Positions 10,879 through 21,097 of a stretch of DNA of 64,000 nucleotides are shown one piece after another; positions within the stretch are counted from its first letter, which is position 1; each line of letters opens with the position of its first letter. A program made the translations under genes and the position numbers. The notes beneath the pieces were generated by a model. It saw nothing but the letters and a program-made list of their open reading frames with translations. It did not search any database and was not told the DNA's origin. The DNA comes from Adineta vaga. Lineage: Eukaryota > Rotifera. The stretch is from positions 17,174,001 to 17,238,000 of the forward strand of contig CP075493.1 in the NCBI GenBank assembly GCA_021613535.1, read 5' to 3'.

Positions 10879-11594
10879 TAAAAATAGACTTAACTTTACT
10901 ACTTTAAAATATTATACTTGTTTTAATTTCTCTTCTTTGCGTTGTCTTTATTAAAAATAATTATACACTAGATTTATCTTATCATTTGAAAATGTCCAAA
11001 AGTGGCAGCTAATAGAAGAATTAATTACTCTCATTCATTTTCTCTTAATAAAATAATCTTTTGCAGTAAATAATGCATGATTGATGAATGAAATCAATCT
11101 GGGTCTGGGTGTATTCGCTATCGATGAAATTTTAACCCCGAGGTATAATGGCTTTGTAGATAGGAACTGAAGTTGAGATAGAGTTGGAGCGAGATCTGTA
11201 CGAGAAAGAATGGTTTTTTGCAGAGGGAATTATATAAGAAGATCTTGCAGTGGTAACTGTTAGGAGACGAATGAATTTGGAATGCTACATTAGATATGCG
11301 CGACAGGATATGTTGTGGTATAAATGGAGAATTTCAAATAAAAGCCTCTGTGCGTTTTCTGACACGAAGTTTTCAGTCTGGAAGGTTCTTGGCCATCATC
11401 GAGTACCTCCGCTAGTAGAGTATAAAAATGATGAATTTTTTGTCATGTTTCGATGAAAAGATACGTTCGTACTGTTCAGATTTCTCTGGAAAGTACATAG
11501 AGCGATAGAGTATGAGACGGCACACTTTTTGATGGGAAAAACAATTTTGTTTACGTAAGCTTTCGAAGCGAATGGTACCTCCGAAAGTCGTCCA
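10879..11594. other. intergenic, decayed downstream of the helicase fragment
   Basis: No intact gene. The right part (11400-11594) could be continuing decayed coding sequence of the helicase fragment in the minus direction, but identity is lost there. Confidence 0.35.
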
Positions 11595-11987
11595 CTCAAT
11601 ATAAGAACTATGCTTAATCGCTTTCTTTTCTGTAATACCAATGTATTGTTATTTAAGTGGAGCAGATCGAAAGTTATTATTAAAATAAAATAAACCTTCA
11701 TGTTTAACATTTAAAAATGTGGCAATATCTTCATAATTTGGTACTGGAACACTTAAACCAACTAAACGAACAACTTCTTGAATTATTTTAATGGTACGAA
11801 TAATTCGTACGATGATCACTTCAAGAATTAGATCACGATCAGAATGTAAAAGATGTATTTCATCAAAAATAATTAAATGAATAGATAAATGTTCATCGCC
11901 TTTACAAGTGATTATATCCCATTGATCAGGTGTACAAACGATTAATTGACTTTTATTGATTTGTTCACGAGTTATTTGATAACCTCT
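11595..11987 (-). pseudogene. Brr2/SNRNP200-like Ski2-family helicase fragment
   Basis: The parent family comprises spliceosomal or ASCC-type DExH RNA helicases of about 2100 residues. Only about 130 codons are present: GYQITREQINKSQLIVCTPD, the QWDIIT motif, the DEIH box in LIIFDEIHLLHSDRD, and EVVRLVGLS followed by PNYEDIATFL and GLFYFNNNFRSAPL. The SAT motif (III) reads SVP. A stop (TAA) replaces the expected Gln after APLK. IGITEKKAIK can be read beyond it and then identity fades. The upstream side ends abruptly at the telomere-like fold-back at 11988. This is a dead gene fragment with high family confidence. Confidence 0.75.
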
Positions 11988-12039
11988 AGGGTGTGGGTGT
12001 GGCTAATACACTTCTCTTCATCTACACCCATCCACCCTT
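11988..12039. repeat. telomere-like fold-back between two gene fragments
   Basis: AGGGTGTGGGTGTGG at the left is imperfectly inverted as TACACCCATCCACCCT at the right, about 20 bp apart. It separates a minus-strand helicase fragment from a plus-strand SDR fragment, so it cannot be an intron of either. Confidence 0.85.
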
Positions 12040-12534
12040 GCTAATGCAGCAAGTTGTTCATTTGCATTATTTGGTACAATTTCAGAAAAACATTTTGATG
12101 ATGAATTTAATACGAATGTTAAAGGAGTTTTCTTTACAATTCAAAAAGCATTACCACTTTTAGTTGATGGAGCTTCTGTTATTCTTAATGGATCAAATTC
12201 TTCAAATAAAGGTGATCCTGAATTAACTGTTTATTGTGCAACAAAAGCTGCTTTACGTTCTTTTGCATGTTGCATGACTGTGGATTTAAAAGAACGAAAA
12301 ATTCGAGTTATTACATTAAGTCCAGGTGCACTTGATACACCTTTTTTAAGAACAATGGGTGGAAATGAACAAGAAATAGAAAAGAATCTTTTCATGTGGC
12401 AAGCAGCAACACCAATGAATCGTCTTGGAACACCTGATGAAGTTGCTAAAGCTGTTGTTTTTCTCGCCTCAGATGATAGTAGTTATATTACTGGAATTGA
12501 ATTATTTGTTGATGAAGGTTTATCACAAATTTAA
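12040..12534 (+). pseudogene. short-chain dehydrogenase/reductase, 5'-truncated
   Basis: The parent family is NAD(P)-dependent oxidoreductases of about 250 residues. The frame opens directly at the telomere-like element with the ANA. strand (ANAASCSFALFGTISE). It continues with NVKGVFFTIQKALPLL, the catalytic serine region (VILNGSNSS), the YxxxK motif in VYCATKAALRSF, and RVITLSPGALDTPFL, ending normally at 12534. The first 75-80 residues with the GxxxGxG cofactor site are missing, so the product cannot bind NAD(P) as it stands. No internal stop is seen in the remaining 164 codons; an ATG-initiated product from 12274 would be an 86-residue piece. Confidence 0.8.
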
Positions 12535-12606
12535 TTATCTCTCTTAAACATATAATAGAATTCAATGTCATTTATTCGTCTTTATTAAAATAAAAATATA
12601 TTCGTA

Positions 12607-13906
12607 TTAATCATCATCTTCACTTTCACTGCTTTCTTGATTATCAATCGATGTTGGTAAAATGATCGGTTTTAAATCTGGACTACCTTCAAAAGAAGCG
12701 AATTCATGAATTTCACGATATAAAGTTGATAGAAGTGATCGTGCATCTAAAATTGAATTTTGTAAATGAGATGATGTTGATTGTTGAAAACCATTTGAAG
12801 ATGGAAATTTAAATGCAAGAACATTGTGAACAGCTGTTGCTGTATTATTTGGTAAATTAGAAAAACCTTGTCGACCACTTGTAAAATGATACATTCCACC
12901 ACGTAAACGTAATACAAGATGTAAAGTAGTCCCCCTTTCTATAGAATAATCTGAAAGTGTTTTACCATCTTCTAATTGAATACTACGATTTATAAGACGT
13001 TGTTGATCGGGAGGAACTCCTTCTTTGTCTTGAATTAATTCTCTAACAGTAGCTATATCCATTTCTGAATTGACATTTAACGTAAGAACTTTTCCAGTTA
13101 GAGTTTTTATGATTAGTTGAAAATATGAAACATTTGAATGAATATCAGAATCCTTGAAAAAGAAATATGAATGAGTATTTAAAAAGAAAGAAGAAAGGTT
13201 CGTTTACATTTTTATTGATTCTTTTTACCATAAGAATGAAATTCTTTTGATATAATTCTGTTAATAAAATTGTATCTTCTAATTTTATTGATTTTCCTTC
13301 AATCCAATTCTTTTCATTTGGCCTTATATTTCCATTAATTTCACATCTTTTCAATTGAATATCATCAAAATTTCGTTCTTCTTTTAATTTCATTTTAATT
13401 TTATTCATATTATCAGTTAGAAGAACATTTAATGTAATCTTTCCTGGTAAGAAATCTTCATAATATCCAATCCAAAGAATAATTTCTACGTATATAACAA
13501 ATACACATCCATGATCAAATTTTGAAACAGTTGATTTTAATTGACATTCATTTAATGGTGAAATATTCTTGTCTTTTATTATTCCAATTTTAATCAAGTC
13601 TTGTAAATATTTAGGTACATAATCTTTTTTATATTTTCGAAGTATTTTTTCGATTAATTCATGTTCCATGTATTTCTTAGTTGTTCGATTTCCATATGGA
13701 TCAATAAATATAAATGAACGAGATTTGATTTGATTTTCAACTTTTTTCTCAATTTCATATCGACTGGAAAGAATATTTTCTATTTGAATCATTTGATTTT
13801 GAAGATTTTGAACTTGAGATACTAAATCTTCGTAAACAAATGATGTTGACATATTTCGAATTACTGCACTAGTTGCCATTTGATGAATATCTAAAAGAAA
13901 TTTCAT
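12607..13906 (-). CDS. ubiquitin-like domain protein, two exons (about 414 aa)
   Basis: Exons 13906-13208 and 13152-12607, with a 54-bp GT-AG intron in phase 0. The N-terminal half has a short coiled-coil-like stretch ([20 protein letters not shown]) and an unknown domain (residues about 55-160). A weakly ubiquitin-like segment follows ([20 protein letters not shown]). The second exon holds a clear ubiquitin fold: [41 protein letters not shown] and LVLRLRGG. After the RGG it continues [11 protein letters not shown] and an acidic tail (SSESEDDD), so the ubiquitin unit is not at the C-terminus. Processing after GG is possible but unproven. It is more likely a ubiquitin-like adaptor than a conjugated modifier. 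Confidence 0.75.
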
Positions 13907-14677
13907 GATTTAGTTTCATTTTAACGAATGATATTCATTCGAATTAAACCTATAGTTTCGTAGATATGAGATAAATAAAAAATGTAGTTATAGTTACTAT
14001 TAATGAACAAAAAGACGATTAAATCGGCGAATATTTATTTTAGAAAGAAGACGAAAAAACCAAATTACGGTACGCAATCAAATGAGTAATGGGTAAAAAA
14101 AATGTTTTATATATGTATAGTACATAGTTGGAATGACGTCATCATTACATTTACAGAAAGAAAGGATGTGAGTCATGGTGTTTGTGATGTATAAAGTATA
14201 TTCCTTTACATAAGAACTTTTCCATATACATTCTATATGTGTTTTTTTCCTATATATGCATATATACGTTTAGTTCTCTATCTTTCATCTGTTTCGGTTG
14301 ATTCCTAATAAAGAACTCTCCATATATTTACTTAAATATATACATTCATCCTACGGAACCTGGACGACGTGACTGTGTTCTTACGTAATAAAAGTCAATG
14401 CTTCTGTATGAGATGCAGGATATCAAAGTGAATTGACTTTGTATGATTAAGTCGTAAGATATTGTGATGTTTGATTCTTGATAACCAGTTGTACTGGTAT
14501 CGACATCTATGCATTCCGAAAATAGATTATATACGAACAAATTTAAATATTAATTTAATACAGGTGGAATAGCGTTTTCAGTACGGATAAATGACATTTC
14601 TGTTTATCCTGTATCGGTGCATTTTTATTTAGCGTTCGACCAAAGGAAACAATTATAAAACTAATTCTGTAGCTAAT
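13907..14677. other. intergenic, no gene recognised
   Basis: AT-rich spacer between two leftward genes. It contains a CRE-like TGACGTCA at about 14133, near the promoter side of the ubiquitin-like gene, but its use is unknown. A 64-codon frame at 14346-14540 is not convincing. Confidence 0.45.
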
Positions 14678-15535
14678 TTAGTTCCATTTAACACCAATTT
14701 CGTTCAAAAGTTTTTTAGCTGTTTCCACAGCAAGATGGAAACTATCCATGGACGACATATTGGCATAAGTTTCATTCGTGATGCCACTTGGAGCAGTTAG
14801 AGCGACAGCACCCGAGTGAGTTAGATGTGGTTCAACGGTGAGTGAACCACTCCAACTACGAGCAAAAGCATCACGTAAAATCTTCTCGATCTGTGCGTTT
14901 CCTAATCCGATAGGAACGTGCATATTCTCCGAAGTCGAATCTTTCAAATGGAAACTATCGGTTTGCTCCGCCAGACTACGCCATACAGCATAGACATCCT
15001 CATTATTCTGTTGATAGTTATCAAAATCGAAAATCAATTTGAAATTTGCACCGCGAAGTTCAGCAATCTCCTTCACATTAGCTCCGAGGTCGCCATAAAT
15101 ATGACGTTCGTTCTCGTGATAGAGCACTAAATCTAACTTTTTCGCTTCATCACGCAGACGAATAAGGTTTGCCAGTGACTTTTTATGCCATTCTACATGT
15201 GGAATTTCTGTCTTGTTATAGTAAGAGAAAATACGAACTGCATAACAGTCTAGTATCGGTGCAAGAGTGGCAAGATGGTGGAGTTTTTCAATATCAACTT
15301 GTATATCGTCCAGAATATCGATTTTGCCAATCGGTGAGCCAAACATCTGTACGGAAATTCGGGCCTTATCCAATTTATTTTTGATAATTTTTGCCTTATC
15401 GAGAGGCAGTACTGTAATATTGAAACTATCGATGTTGCGAATATCAATGTGTGAAAGACCAGCACGTGTCGCAGCAGTTATTTGCTCGTCGCATGAAAGA
15501 TTGGCTTCATCAGTAAACGCTGAAAGTATCCACAT
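14678..15535 (-). CDS. sugar phosphate isomerase/epimerase-like TIM barrel (285 aa)
   Basis: Resembles the xylose-isomerase-like/AP-endonuclease-2 TIM-barrel superfamily, which isomerises or epimerises sugars using a divalent metal. Single uninterrupted exon starting at ATG 15535 (MWILSAFTDEA). Candidate metal-site residues lie in YHENE (about residue 139), FDFDNYQQN (about 170), FHLKDS (about 194) and TVEPH (about 232). Length 285 is normal for the family. There is no signal peptide, so it is probably cytosolic. Lack of introns and a bacterial-type family suggest horizontal acquisition, which is common in bdelloids; that is inference. Substrate cannot be told from sequence. Confidence 0.8.
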   Translation of the reverse strand: MWILSAFTDEANLSCDEQITAATRAGLSHIDIRNIDSFNITVLPLDKAKIIKNKLDKARISVQMFGSPIGKIDILDDIQVDIEKLHHLATLAPILDCYAVRIFSYYNKTEIPHVEWHKKSLANLIRLRDEAKKLDLVLYHENERHIYGDLGANVKEIAELRGANFKLIFDFDNYQQNNEDVYAVWRSLAEQTDSFHLKDSTSENMHVPIGLGNAQIEKILRDAFARSWSGSLTVEPHLTHSGAVALTAPSGITNETYANMSSMDSFHLAVETAKKLLNEIGVKWN

Positions 15536-15991
15536 GATGATATTACTGATAATACCAAGTCGTGTCTATTCTAAATCTATTTACACAAAATAATTGGAAA
15601 ATATTCATCTGTTGTTTTCTATATGAAACTTTGACTTGAGTGTGATTATCAACATAAGAGCAACGATAGTAAAATATATAGAAATGAAAAATAATGTTTT
15701 TTTTTCTCTCATATCATATCACAATCGTTGTGAAATGAGATAATATATTCACATGGTTTGATAACGAAATAAATTATCATTTGCAACACATCTTGAGGGT
15801 ATGGGTCAATGTGGAGAAGAATGTAAAAGATATCGACATCCACATCCTGTAATTATTATTGAGTAGAACGGATAGTATTTTTTTTTGTTTTTTATTCGTT
15901 TTGTGATGAATAATGTCTACGCCTCGATGTTTTTTTCGATAATATCACTATAGAAAATACTTGTATGCGTGATTAATATATTTGATATATC
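15536..15991. other. intergenic with degenerate telomere-like fold-back
   Basis: The only structured part is 15789-15849: CATCTTGAGGGTATGGG at the left and CATCCACATCCTG at the right, a decayed member of the fold-back family. The rest is AT-rich. Confidence 0.5.
15789..15849. repeat. telomere-like fold-back, decayed copy
   Basis: Begins with the family terminus CATCTTGAGGGT; the right arm is poorly preserved. Confidence 0.5.
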
Positions 15992-16366
15992 ATGGCAACT
16001 GTTGCAAAGAATACAACTGAAAAAGCACCTAGTGTCTTTTCATATTGTGATTGTAAAGAATTAGCTAATCATGTTTATAAACATTTAAAATCAAAATTAA
16101 AATGGCCTGTTTGGATGGATAAACATGATGCTCATAGTGGTAGTTTTAGTTCAAAGTAAAATATTTTATTAGTTTTGTTTTTCGAAAAAATGAAAATTTC
16201 TTTTCTTTTATTATTTTAGTATCGCTGAAGCTATTGAAAAATCTGCTGCTTTTGTATTTTTTCTCACTCCTAACTATCAAGCTACACCATAGTTTGTGAA
16301 AGAGAATTAACATATGCTGTAAATTTACGTAAACCACTTATTCCAATTATTGTTGATGAATCAAAT
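15992..16366 (+). pseudogene. TIR-domain gene fragment
   Basis: TIR domains act in innate immune signalling or as NAD hydrolases. Exon 1 (15992-16155) starts MATVAKNTTEKAPSVFSYCD and reads VWMDKHDAHSGSF. A 64-bp GT-AG intron is followed by NIAEAIEKSAAFVFFLTPNY. Near 16290 the frame shifts, and the expected next block (CERELTYAVNL, then KPLIPIIVDESN) is read in another frame up to 16366, where a telomere-like fold-back replaces the rest. A glutamate at the CERE position is present, a site important in NADase TIRs. Frameshift plus 3' truncation make this a pseudogene. Confidence 0.65.
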
Positions 16367-16464
16367 AGGGTGTGGGTGTGGGTGGGTGCAGATGGATGTG
16401 AATGAATGATAGATGTACACCAGAAACCTCACCCACACCTACATCTACACCCACATTCACCCCC
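16367..16464. repeat. telomere-like fold-back, 98 bp
   Basis: Left arm GGGTGTGGGTGTGGGTGGGT; right arm CACCCACACCTACATCTACA followed by CCCACATTCACCCCC. It directly truncates the TIR-domain fragment. Confidence 0.85.
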
Positions 16465-17360
16465 ATAGTCGAAATGGGCGATTTGCATTTCGAAAACGTA
16501 TCGAAGCTCTAGGTCCATATTGTGTTTACCTGTTACTTTAGTGTCCAATACACATCAACATAATTTTGCTTACCGATACCAACACTATTACCAAGACCAA
16601 TTGCGACCGATGCCGTATTGGTATTGTGATATCCCCACGTTTTAGAAATGTGAATACCTCAGGCACTATTTACAGAGAGCAGCAGTTTGTCAGAACAATA
16701 GATAACGTCTAAAGAAACAGCTATTTAGAGCAAGGTAGATGATATGTTGCAGTCACAAGGATAAGAAACAAGCAAATGATAAGTGAGAAATATTTAAAAG
16801 TGAAGGTGTAAAGCACTAAACGCTTGTAAAACATTCGTTCGCTCGCTGAAAATTCTGTTACATTTTGATAGAGACGGTATAGATCAGTATATTATTTGCT
16901 TCTGGTCTGACGAGGGACTCTGTATGGCGGTGTAATGTACCTTATCAGATTCCATTCATCGTCCGGCAGGCTGTACGTTTGAGAGGGTGAATGTGGTTAC
17001 GAGTACGTTCGTTCCTTGTAGTGACGATGCAACAATTAGTCTTAGATCGTGTTTGATTTCGTATAACACGATTCGATATATTTCTATCAGATCGGGAAAG
17101 AGTAATGCTTTCCTCAAACACTTCTCGTAAAGACAAAGCCGGTAGAGATAAGTTTTGAATAGCGTTGTACTTAAGGATTTCTAAACATATACAGAACTGT
17201 TTCGAAATAGTTTCTAGCAGTGCAGTGTCTCTGTATTAAATTATCAATAAGGGCATGAGTTGCGACAAAGAGTCCTAGATTTATTCTGATATTCCAAGTG
17301 ACGAAAGAATTCTTTCAGATATCTGTTTTTATTTATTTCAATAAAACGCGTTAGCATACT
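16465..17360. other. intergenic with a coding-like relic
   Basis: A minus frame at about 16532-16656 reads GIHISKTWGYHNTNTASVAI and GNSVGIGKQNYVDVYWTLK before a stop. This looks like the C-terminus of an unknown protein. A short plus frame just right of the fold-back (RNGRFAFRKRIEALGPYCVY) also looks coding-like. Neither is assignable. The proximal 200 bp should include the promoter of the 17361 gene. Confidence 0.3.
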
Positions 17361-18428
17361 ATGACAAGTTATGAACAAGTTAAACTTAGACAGCTGCTGA
17401 CTGCTATCCAATTGATTTGCTTGTCTTTCTCGATAGCCTCTACACATAGTTTTCAAACTAAATTTAAACTTAACCAAGCAGCGCATCCCAATGCGTCTTC
17501 TGCGAAGATTAAACATCCTATTGGTGATCACACTCGATTCACAAGTTCGACAAATACCACACTGCAATACTTTGGTTATTGGGGTTTAGGCATGTATGGA
17601 CTGGATGTTAATATATCGGTTGCCGCAGATCATTCTAACTTAGTTTTCATAAGTGACATTTCATTGGAAGCTTTAGAAATTAAAATTAGGCAAGCGGAGA
17701 ATTTTCAGTTACAATCCATGATTATGGTGCAAGGTATGGTTTTTCCCTGGCGACAGTTTTCAATGTATGTGGATTGGCAATCACGTTGGGACCAATTCCA
17801 AACAACTATTGTAAATAATCATGTTAACAGTATCGCAGGTTTCTATATTTTCGATGAGCCCTTTCATAGTTTCGATGTCAATTATAATGGTACCGATAAA
17901 CAGACGGCAGCACTCAAATTCAATTGGCAATTGACTCAGCTAGCGAATTATATCAAAACAAAAAATCCAAGCAAAGTAGTTACTCTAACTTATGCATATA
18001 TCGAACTAGAGCCTTATGTTTCCAAGTTTGGTATTCAAAGCTCAATCGACTGGATTGGAGTCAACTGCTATCTAGAGTTCGGTTCAGTTTGTTCCGAAAC
18101 AAATTTAGTGAAGTATTTTACCATCCTGAATAATCTGAGAGAGCCACAGCATCAGTTCATGTTAACGCTAGATGCATATACCAGTCAACGAGTATGCCTC
18201 GTCAACGAATCTAAACAAGAAGCAATAATCAATCGCATCGATTTTGTTTTATCATGGACTCGATCGAACATACCAGTTATCGCTCTAACACCATTTTTAT
18301 ATCAAGAACTTCATGATTCTGCTGAAGACTTGTGTGGAGCTGGTAAAATGCCATTCGTTTTTGATAAACTGAAGGCTATCGCCCAAACATATATTCATAA
18401 AATTGTTGTTCCGAATTTAATTACTTGA
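17361..18428 (+). CDS. secreted TIM-barrel glycosidase-like protein (355 aa)
   Basis: Single exon from ATG 17361. The N-terminus has a basic start and a hydrophobic segment (LLTAIQLICLSFSIAS), so it is probably secreted. The fold pattern is that of glycoside-hydrolase TIM barrels: strands FGYWGLGMYG, VFISDISL, SMIMVQGMVF, GFYIFDEPFH (residues about 158-168, with a Glu placed like an acid/base residue), DWIGVNCY, FMLTLDAY and IPVIALTPFLY. The second catalytic acid is not certain. I cannot name a GH family. A single-exon structure and a bacterial-looking sequence suggest horizontal transfer. Several NxS/T sites are present. Confidence 0.65.
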   Translation: MTSYEQVKLRQLLTAIQLICLSFSIASTHSFQTKFKLNQAAHPNASSAKIKHPIGDHTRFTSSTNTTLQYFGYWGLGMYGLDVNISVAADHSNLVFISDISLEALEIKIRQAENFQLQSMIMVQGMVFPWRQFSMYVDWQSRWDQFQTTIVNNHVNSIAGFYIFDEPFHSFDVNYNGTDKQTAALKFNWQLTQLANYIKTKNPSKVVTLTYAYIELEPYVSKFGIQSSIDWIGVNCYLEFGSVCSETNLVKYFTILNNLREPQHQFMLTLDAYTSQRVCLVNESKQEAIINRIDFVLSWTRSNIPVIALTPFLYQELHDSAEDLCGAGKMPFVFDKLKAIAQTYIHKIVVPNLIT

Positions 18429-18649
18429 ATCATACCCAAAGATGCGGAAAATACTATGTGACAATCTATTTGAAATTCTGTTTCGTAGAAATCAAGTTAG
18501 GAAACAGTAACGCATTTCGCAATTGTTGTAGTTTTTTGCCGTTGCATATAGGAAATCAGAAAACAGTATCACTATCGCCCTTTCTCTGGTCATCAATTAA
18601 GATTTCTGTTTCATTTTTTTACAACAAGACTAAAACATACGATTGCCTT

Positions 18650-18725
18650 TTTGTGTACTCCAAAAGTGAGTACACTACTAAAATCGAGTTCGGAAATGAG
18701 AAGGATCGGTCGAGAAATGGCTGAG
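18650..18725 (-). repeat. dispersed repeat, copy A
   Basis: Its end, TGTGTACTCCAAAAGTGAG then TACACTACTAAAATCGAG, matches the reverse complement of the ends of copies at 47690-47900 and 48600-48795. Confidence 0.55.
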
Positions 18726-19347
18726 ATATCGTAAAAATTCTAAAAAATGACCCCACGAGGCCTGAGGGAGAGTACAGGGATTTTGAAAAAAAAAACTTTT
18801 TTTGCCACATATATTGCTATAGTCAGTTTCATGAGAGCAACCACGTCCTGAAATGCTGTCCCAGAGAGGTACCCTTGGGTCCTCAAGTCCTGCATATTCG
18901 ACTTTGCCCGTAACTTTTGATGAAAGTAATTAATGTAACGAGATTCCTCTCAAACATAGACAGCCGAAGAAGGAAAAATTTGCATATACAGATCATGTTC
19001 TGTTTATTCGTATAATATAGAAGAAAAAAATAATAAGTTACTTACACATGTTTGATATGTTGGCAATTGCTACTTGTAGATGATACTTCGAATACTAAAG
19101 GAAGATCGACATTTGTTCATTTCCAGTGGGTTTAATTTATCGAATATTTGTTATTTTCCACATACCGTAAACTGTAACTGGATGTTTAAATGATTTAGGA
19201 TATTTATAAATAGCTGGTTAATTTTTAGAACTTTATTGATATATATACAGGGCTGTGCATAACCTTTTGCTAGGGGACTAGCGTTATCTTCTCAACTTGG
19301 ATACGTAATGAATTTTATAGCAAATGAAAGCCCGTCAAAAACTGAAA

Positions 19348-19396
19348 GGTGGGTGTGAATGAAGAGGATATACACACATACACCCACACCCACCCT
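19348..19396. repeat. telomere-like fold-back, 49 bp
   Basis: GGTGGGTGTG at the left and CACCCACACCCACCCT at the right around a 20-bp spacer. It opens a larger unit that ends with a C-rich arm at 19619-19657. Confidence 0.75.
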
Positions 19397-19403
19397 ACGG
19401 AGG

Positions 19404-19600
19404 AAGACATCGGACTTTGTCGGCTCCGATAGGAATTTGTCGGAAGGCGTCGGAATCCTTGGTATTGGAATCCGATCGGAAGTTGTCGAATGTCGGAAAG
19501 TGTCGAACATGTTGGGGATCCTGACAGAACCCTGTAAAACCAACACTTTCCGATATCCAACAGCTTTCGGTAGGATTTCTGTACCAGGGATCCGATGGGG
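19404..19600. repeat. TCGGAA-rich degenerate tandem stretch
   Basis: Repeated TCGGA/TCCGA words (for example ATCGGACTTTGTCGG, GGAATCCGATCGGAAG) with partial inverted symmetry. It is enclosed by telomere-like arms on both sides. Confidence 0.5.
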
Positions 19601-19618
19601 TAGATTTGACCTGGGCAC

Positions 19619-19657
19619 TCTCACCCACCCACACCCACCCACACCCACCCTCAAGCT
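19619..19657. repeat. telomere-like C-rich arm
   Basis: Four CCCACC/CACCCA units ending CACCCTCAAG, the typical right terminus of the family. Confidence 0.75.
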
Positions 19658-19820
19658 TACGATTGTTTTCAATTTTAATTAATGTAATAAAGGAAGAGAT
19701 GAATAAAACAAATATTAATCTGTATTGATTGATGTTAATAACTAAAAATAAGATAAAAGAAATAATTTGTTTTTTTTTCTATTTGAAGAAAAGATTACAT
19801 CATCAGATAATCGAGATTGT

Positions 19821-19897
19821 AAGGGTGGGTGTGCATGCGGTGTGAGGGTGCTACATCTATCTAACACCCATACCTACACCCCACCCACACCCTCAAG
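19821..19897. repeat. telomere-like fold-back, 77 bp
   Basis: AAGGGTGGGTGTG at the left and CCCACCCACACCCTCAAG at the right, with a second imperfect inner pair. Confidence 0.8.
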
Positions 19898-20460
19898 TAT
19901 TTCTATTCAATAGGATTCGTATATAAGTCTTTAGATGTTCACCAACAAAAGTAAAAACTTTATAACGTAAAGATAGGCAGATTTAATCAAGAAAAGTCTC
20001 ATAAAATTAGTCAGACTATTTCTAGAATACTTTTATAGATTGAATTATTGCGTTCAGCGCTATTTAGTTTATAATATTAATAATAAGAAACCACTTCAAT
20101 TTTGATATCATATGAAAATATTGTCTCATAATAGGATGTTTTTTGACACTTTTTTTATTTCCGATCGTTTTCATATGAGTCGATTTTCTCGTAATTCGAC
20201 ATGATGTCTCTCACTAGTCCATTGGAAATGGAATAGTTACTCACAAATTTAATAATAATGCGTTTGCGACGATTTCACCTAGCGCCGTGAAACAAAACAT
20301 CACCAAGGCTGTATGATAACCGAGAAAAAAGGTGAGAATAGTCAATATCTCTTTAGTAGATGCACTACTCTGCTTTTTCTTTTATATCACTTATCATTTC
20401 ATCTTTTCGTATTAGTAAATATATGTTGAAAAATATACCATAAATACTCGATTGTGTAAC

Positions 20461-20934
20461 ATGAACGAATATAAATCTAAGCCAATTTTTCGTTGTGTTG
20501 ATGATTGTGAAACTCAAGAATGGAATCATCCACATCGTGGTCATGTAAAATGGTGGGAACTTATCAATGGTGATATGACGTCAACAACAGGGATCACTAT
20601 GGGTATAGCAGAAGTGCCAGTAGGAGTTTCTCCTCCAAAGCGTGGCCATACGCATGATGCAGAAGAAGTGTAAGTTGTGTATTTATCATCATTTGAAATC
20701 ATATACGTATGTTTTTATTCATTCAGGTACTATTTCTTAAGTGGAATTGGAAGAGTTCATATCGATGGTGTCGAAACTGATGTCAAATCCGGTGTATCAG
20801 TATGGATACCTGCACATGCTGAACATTTTTGTCATAATACGGGTGCAGAACCGTTAAAATTATTATTTATATTTGCACGTGATAAATTCAGTGATGTACA
20901 TTATTGCTTTCCTGGAGAAACGGAATTCAAATAA
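20461..20934 (+). CDS. cupin-domain protein, two exons (138 aa)
   Basis: Small beta-barrel protein of the cupin_2 type, usually a metal-binding dioxygenase, isomerase or storage fold. Exon 1 is 20461-20669 and exon 2 is 20727-20934, with a 57-bp GT-AG intron whose phase joins EEV to YYFLSG. The first cupin motif is present (GHTHDAEEVYYFLSGIG, with two His and a Glu as likely metal ligands). The second has a His in HAEHFCHNTG. There is no signal peptide. Next to it, 163 bp downstream in the same direction, is an oxidoreductase gene; a shared pathway is possible but not shown. Confidence 0.8.
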
Positions 20935-21097
20935 TAAACTTATTTAATATCAATAAAGCAGAACGTAACTCACATGTTCTTTTTAAATGTATTGTGATTG
21001 TTCTTATCTTCTTCTACTTTAACCTTTTCTCTCATACTTATATAAATACAAATAAGAGAATAAAAGAATCCAAAACACACGTGGTGTAATCATAAGT

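Larger units (their letters stand above)
18429..20460. other. 2-kb repeat-rich intergenic region
   Basis: Holds one copy of a dispersed repeat (about 18650-18725), three groups of telomere-like arms (19348-19396, 19619-19657, 19821-19897) and a TCGGAA-rich stretch (19404-19600) between two of them. Open frames across 19292-19682 on both strands are by-products of this repeat. No gene is supported. Confidence 0.5.

Noticed and set aside
11988-12039. Telomere-like element as an intron
   Set aside because: It separates coding fragments on opposite strands, so splicing cannot join them.
18425-18724. 99-codon frame overlapping the stop of the TIM-barrel gene
   Set aside because: No ATG at its start, and its 3' half lies in a dispersed repeat.
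19292-19682. Several overlapping frames of 79-126 codons
   Set aside because: They translate telomere-like and TCGGAA repeats on both strands.
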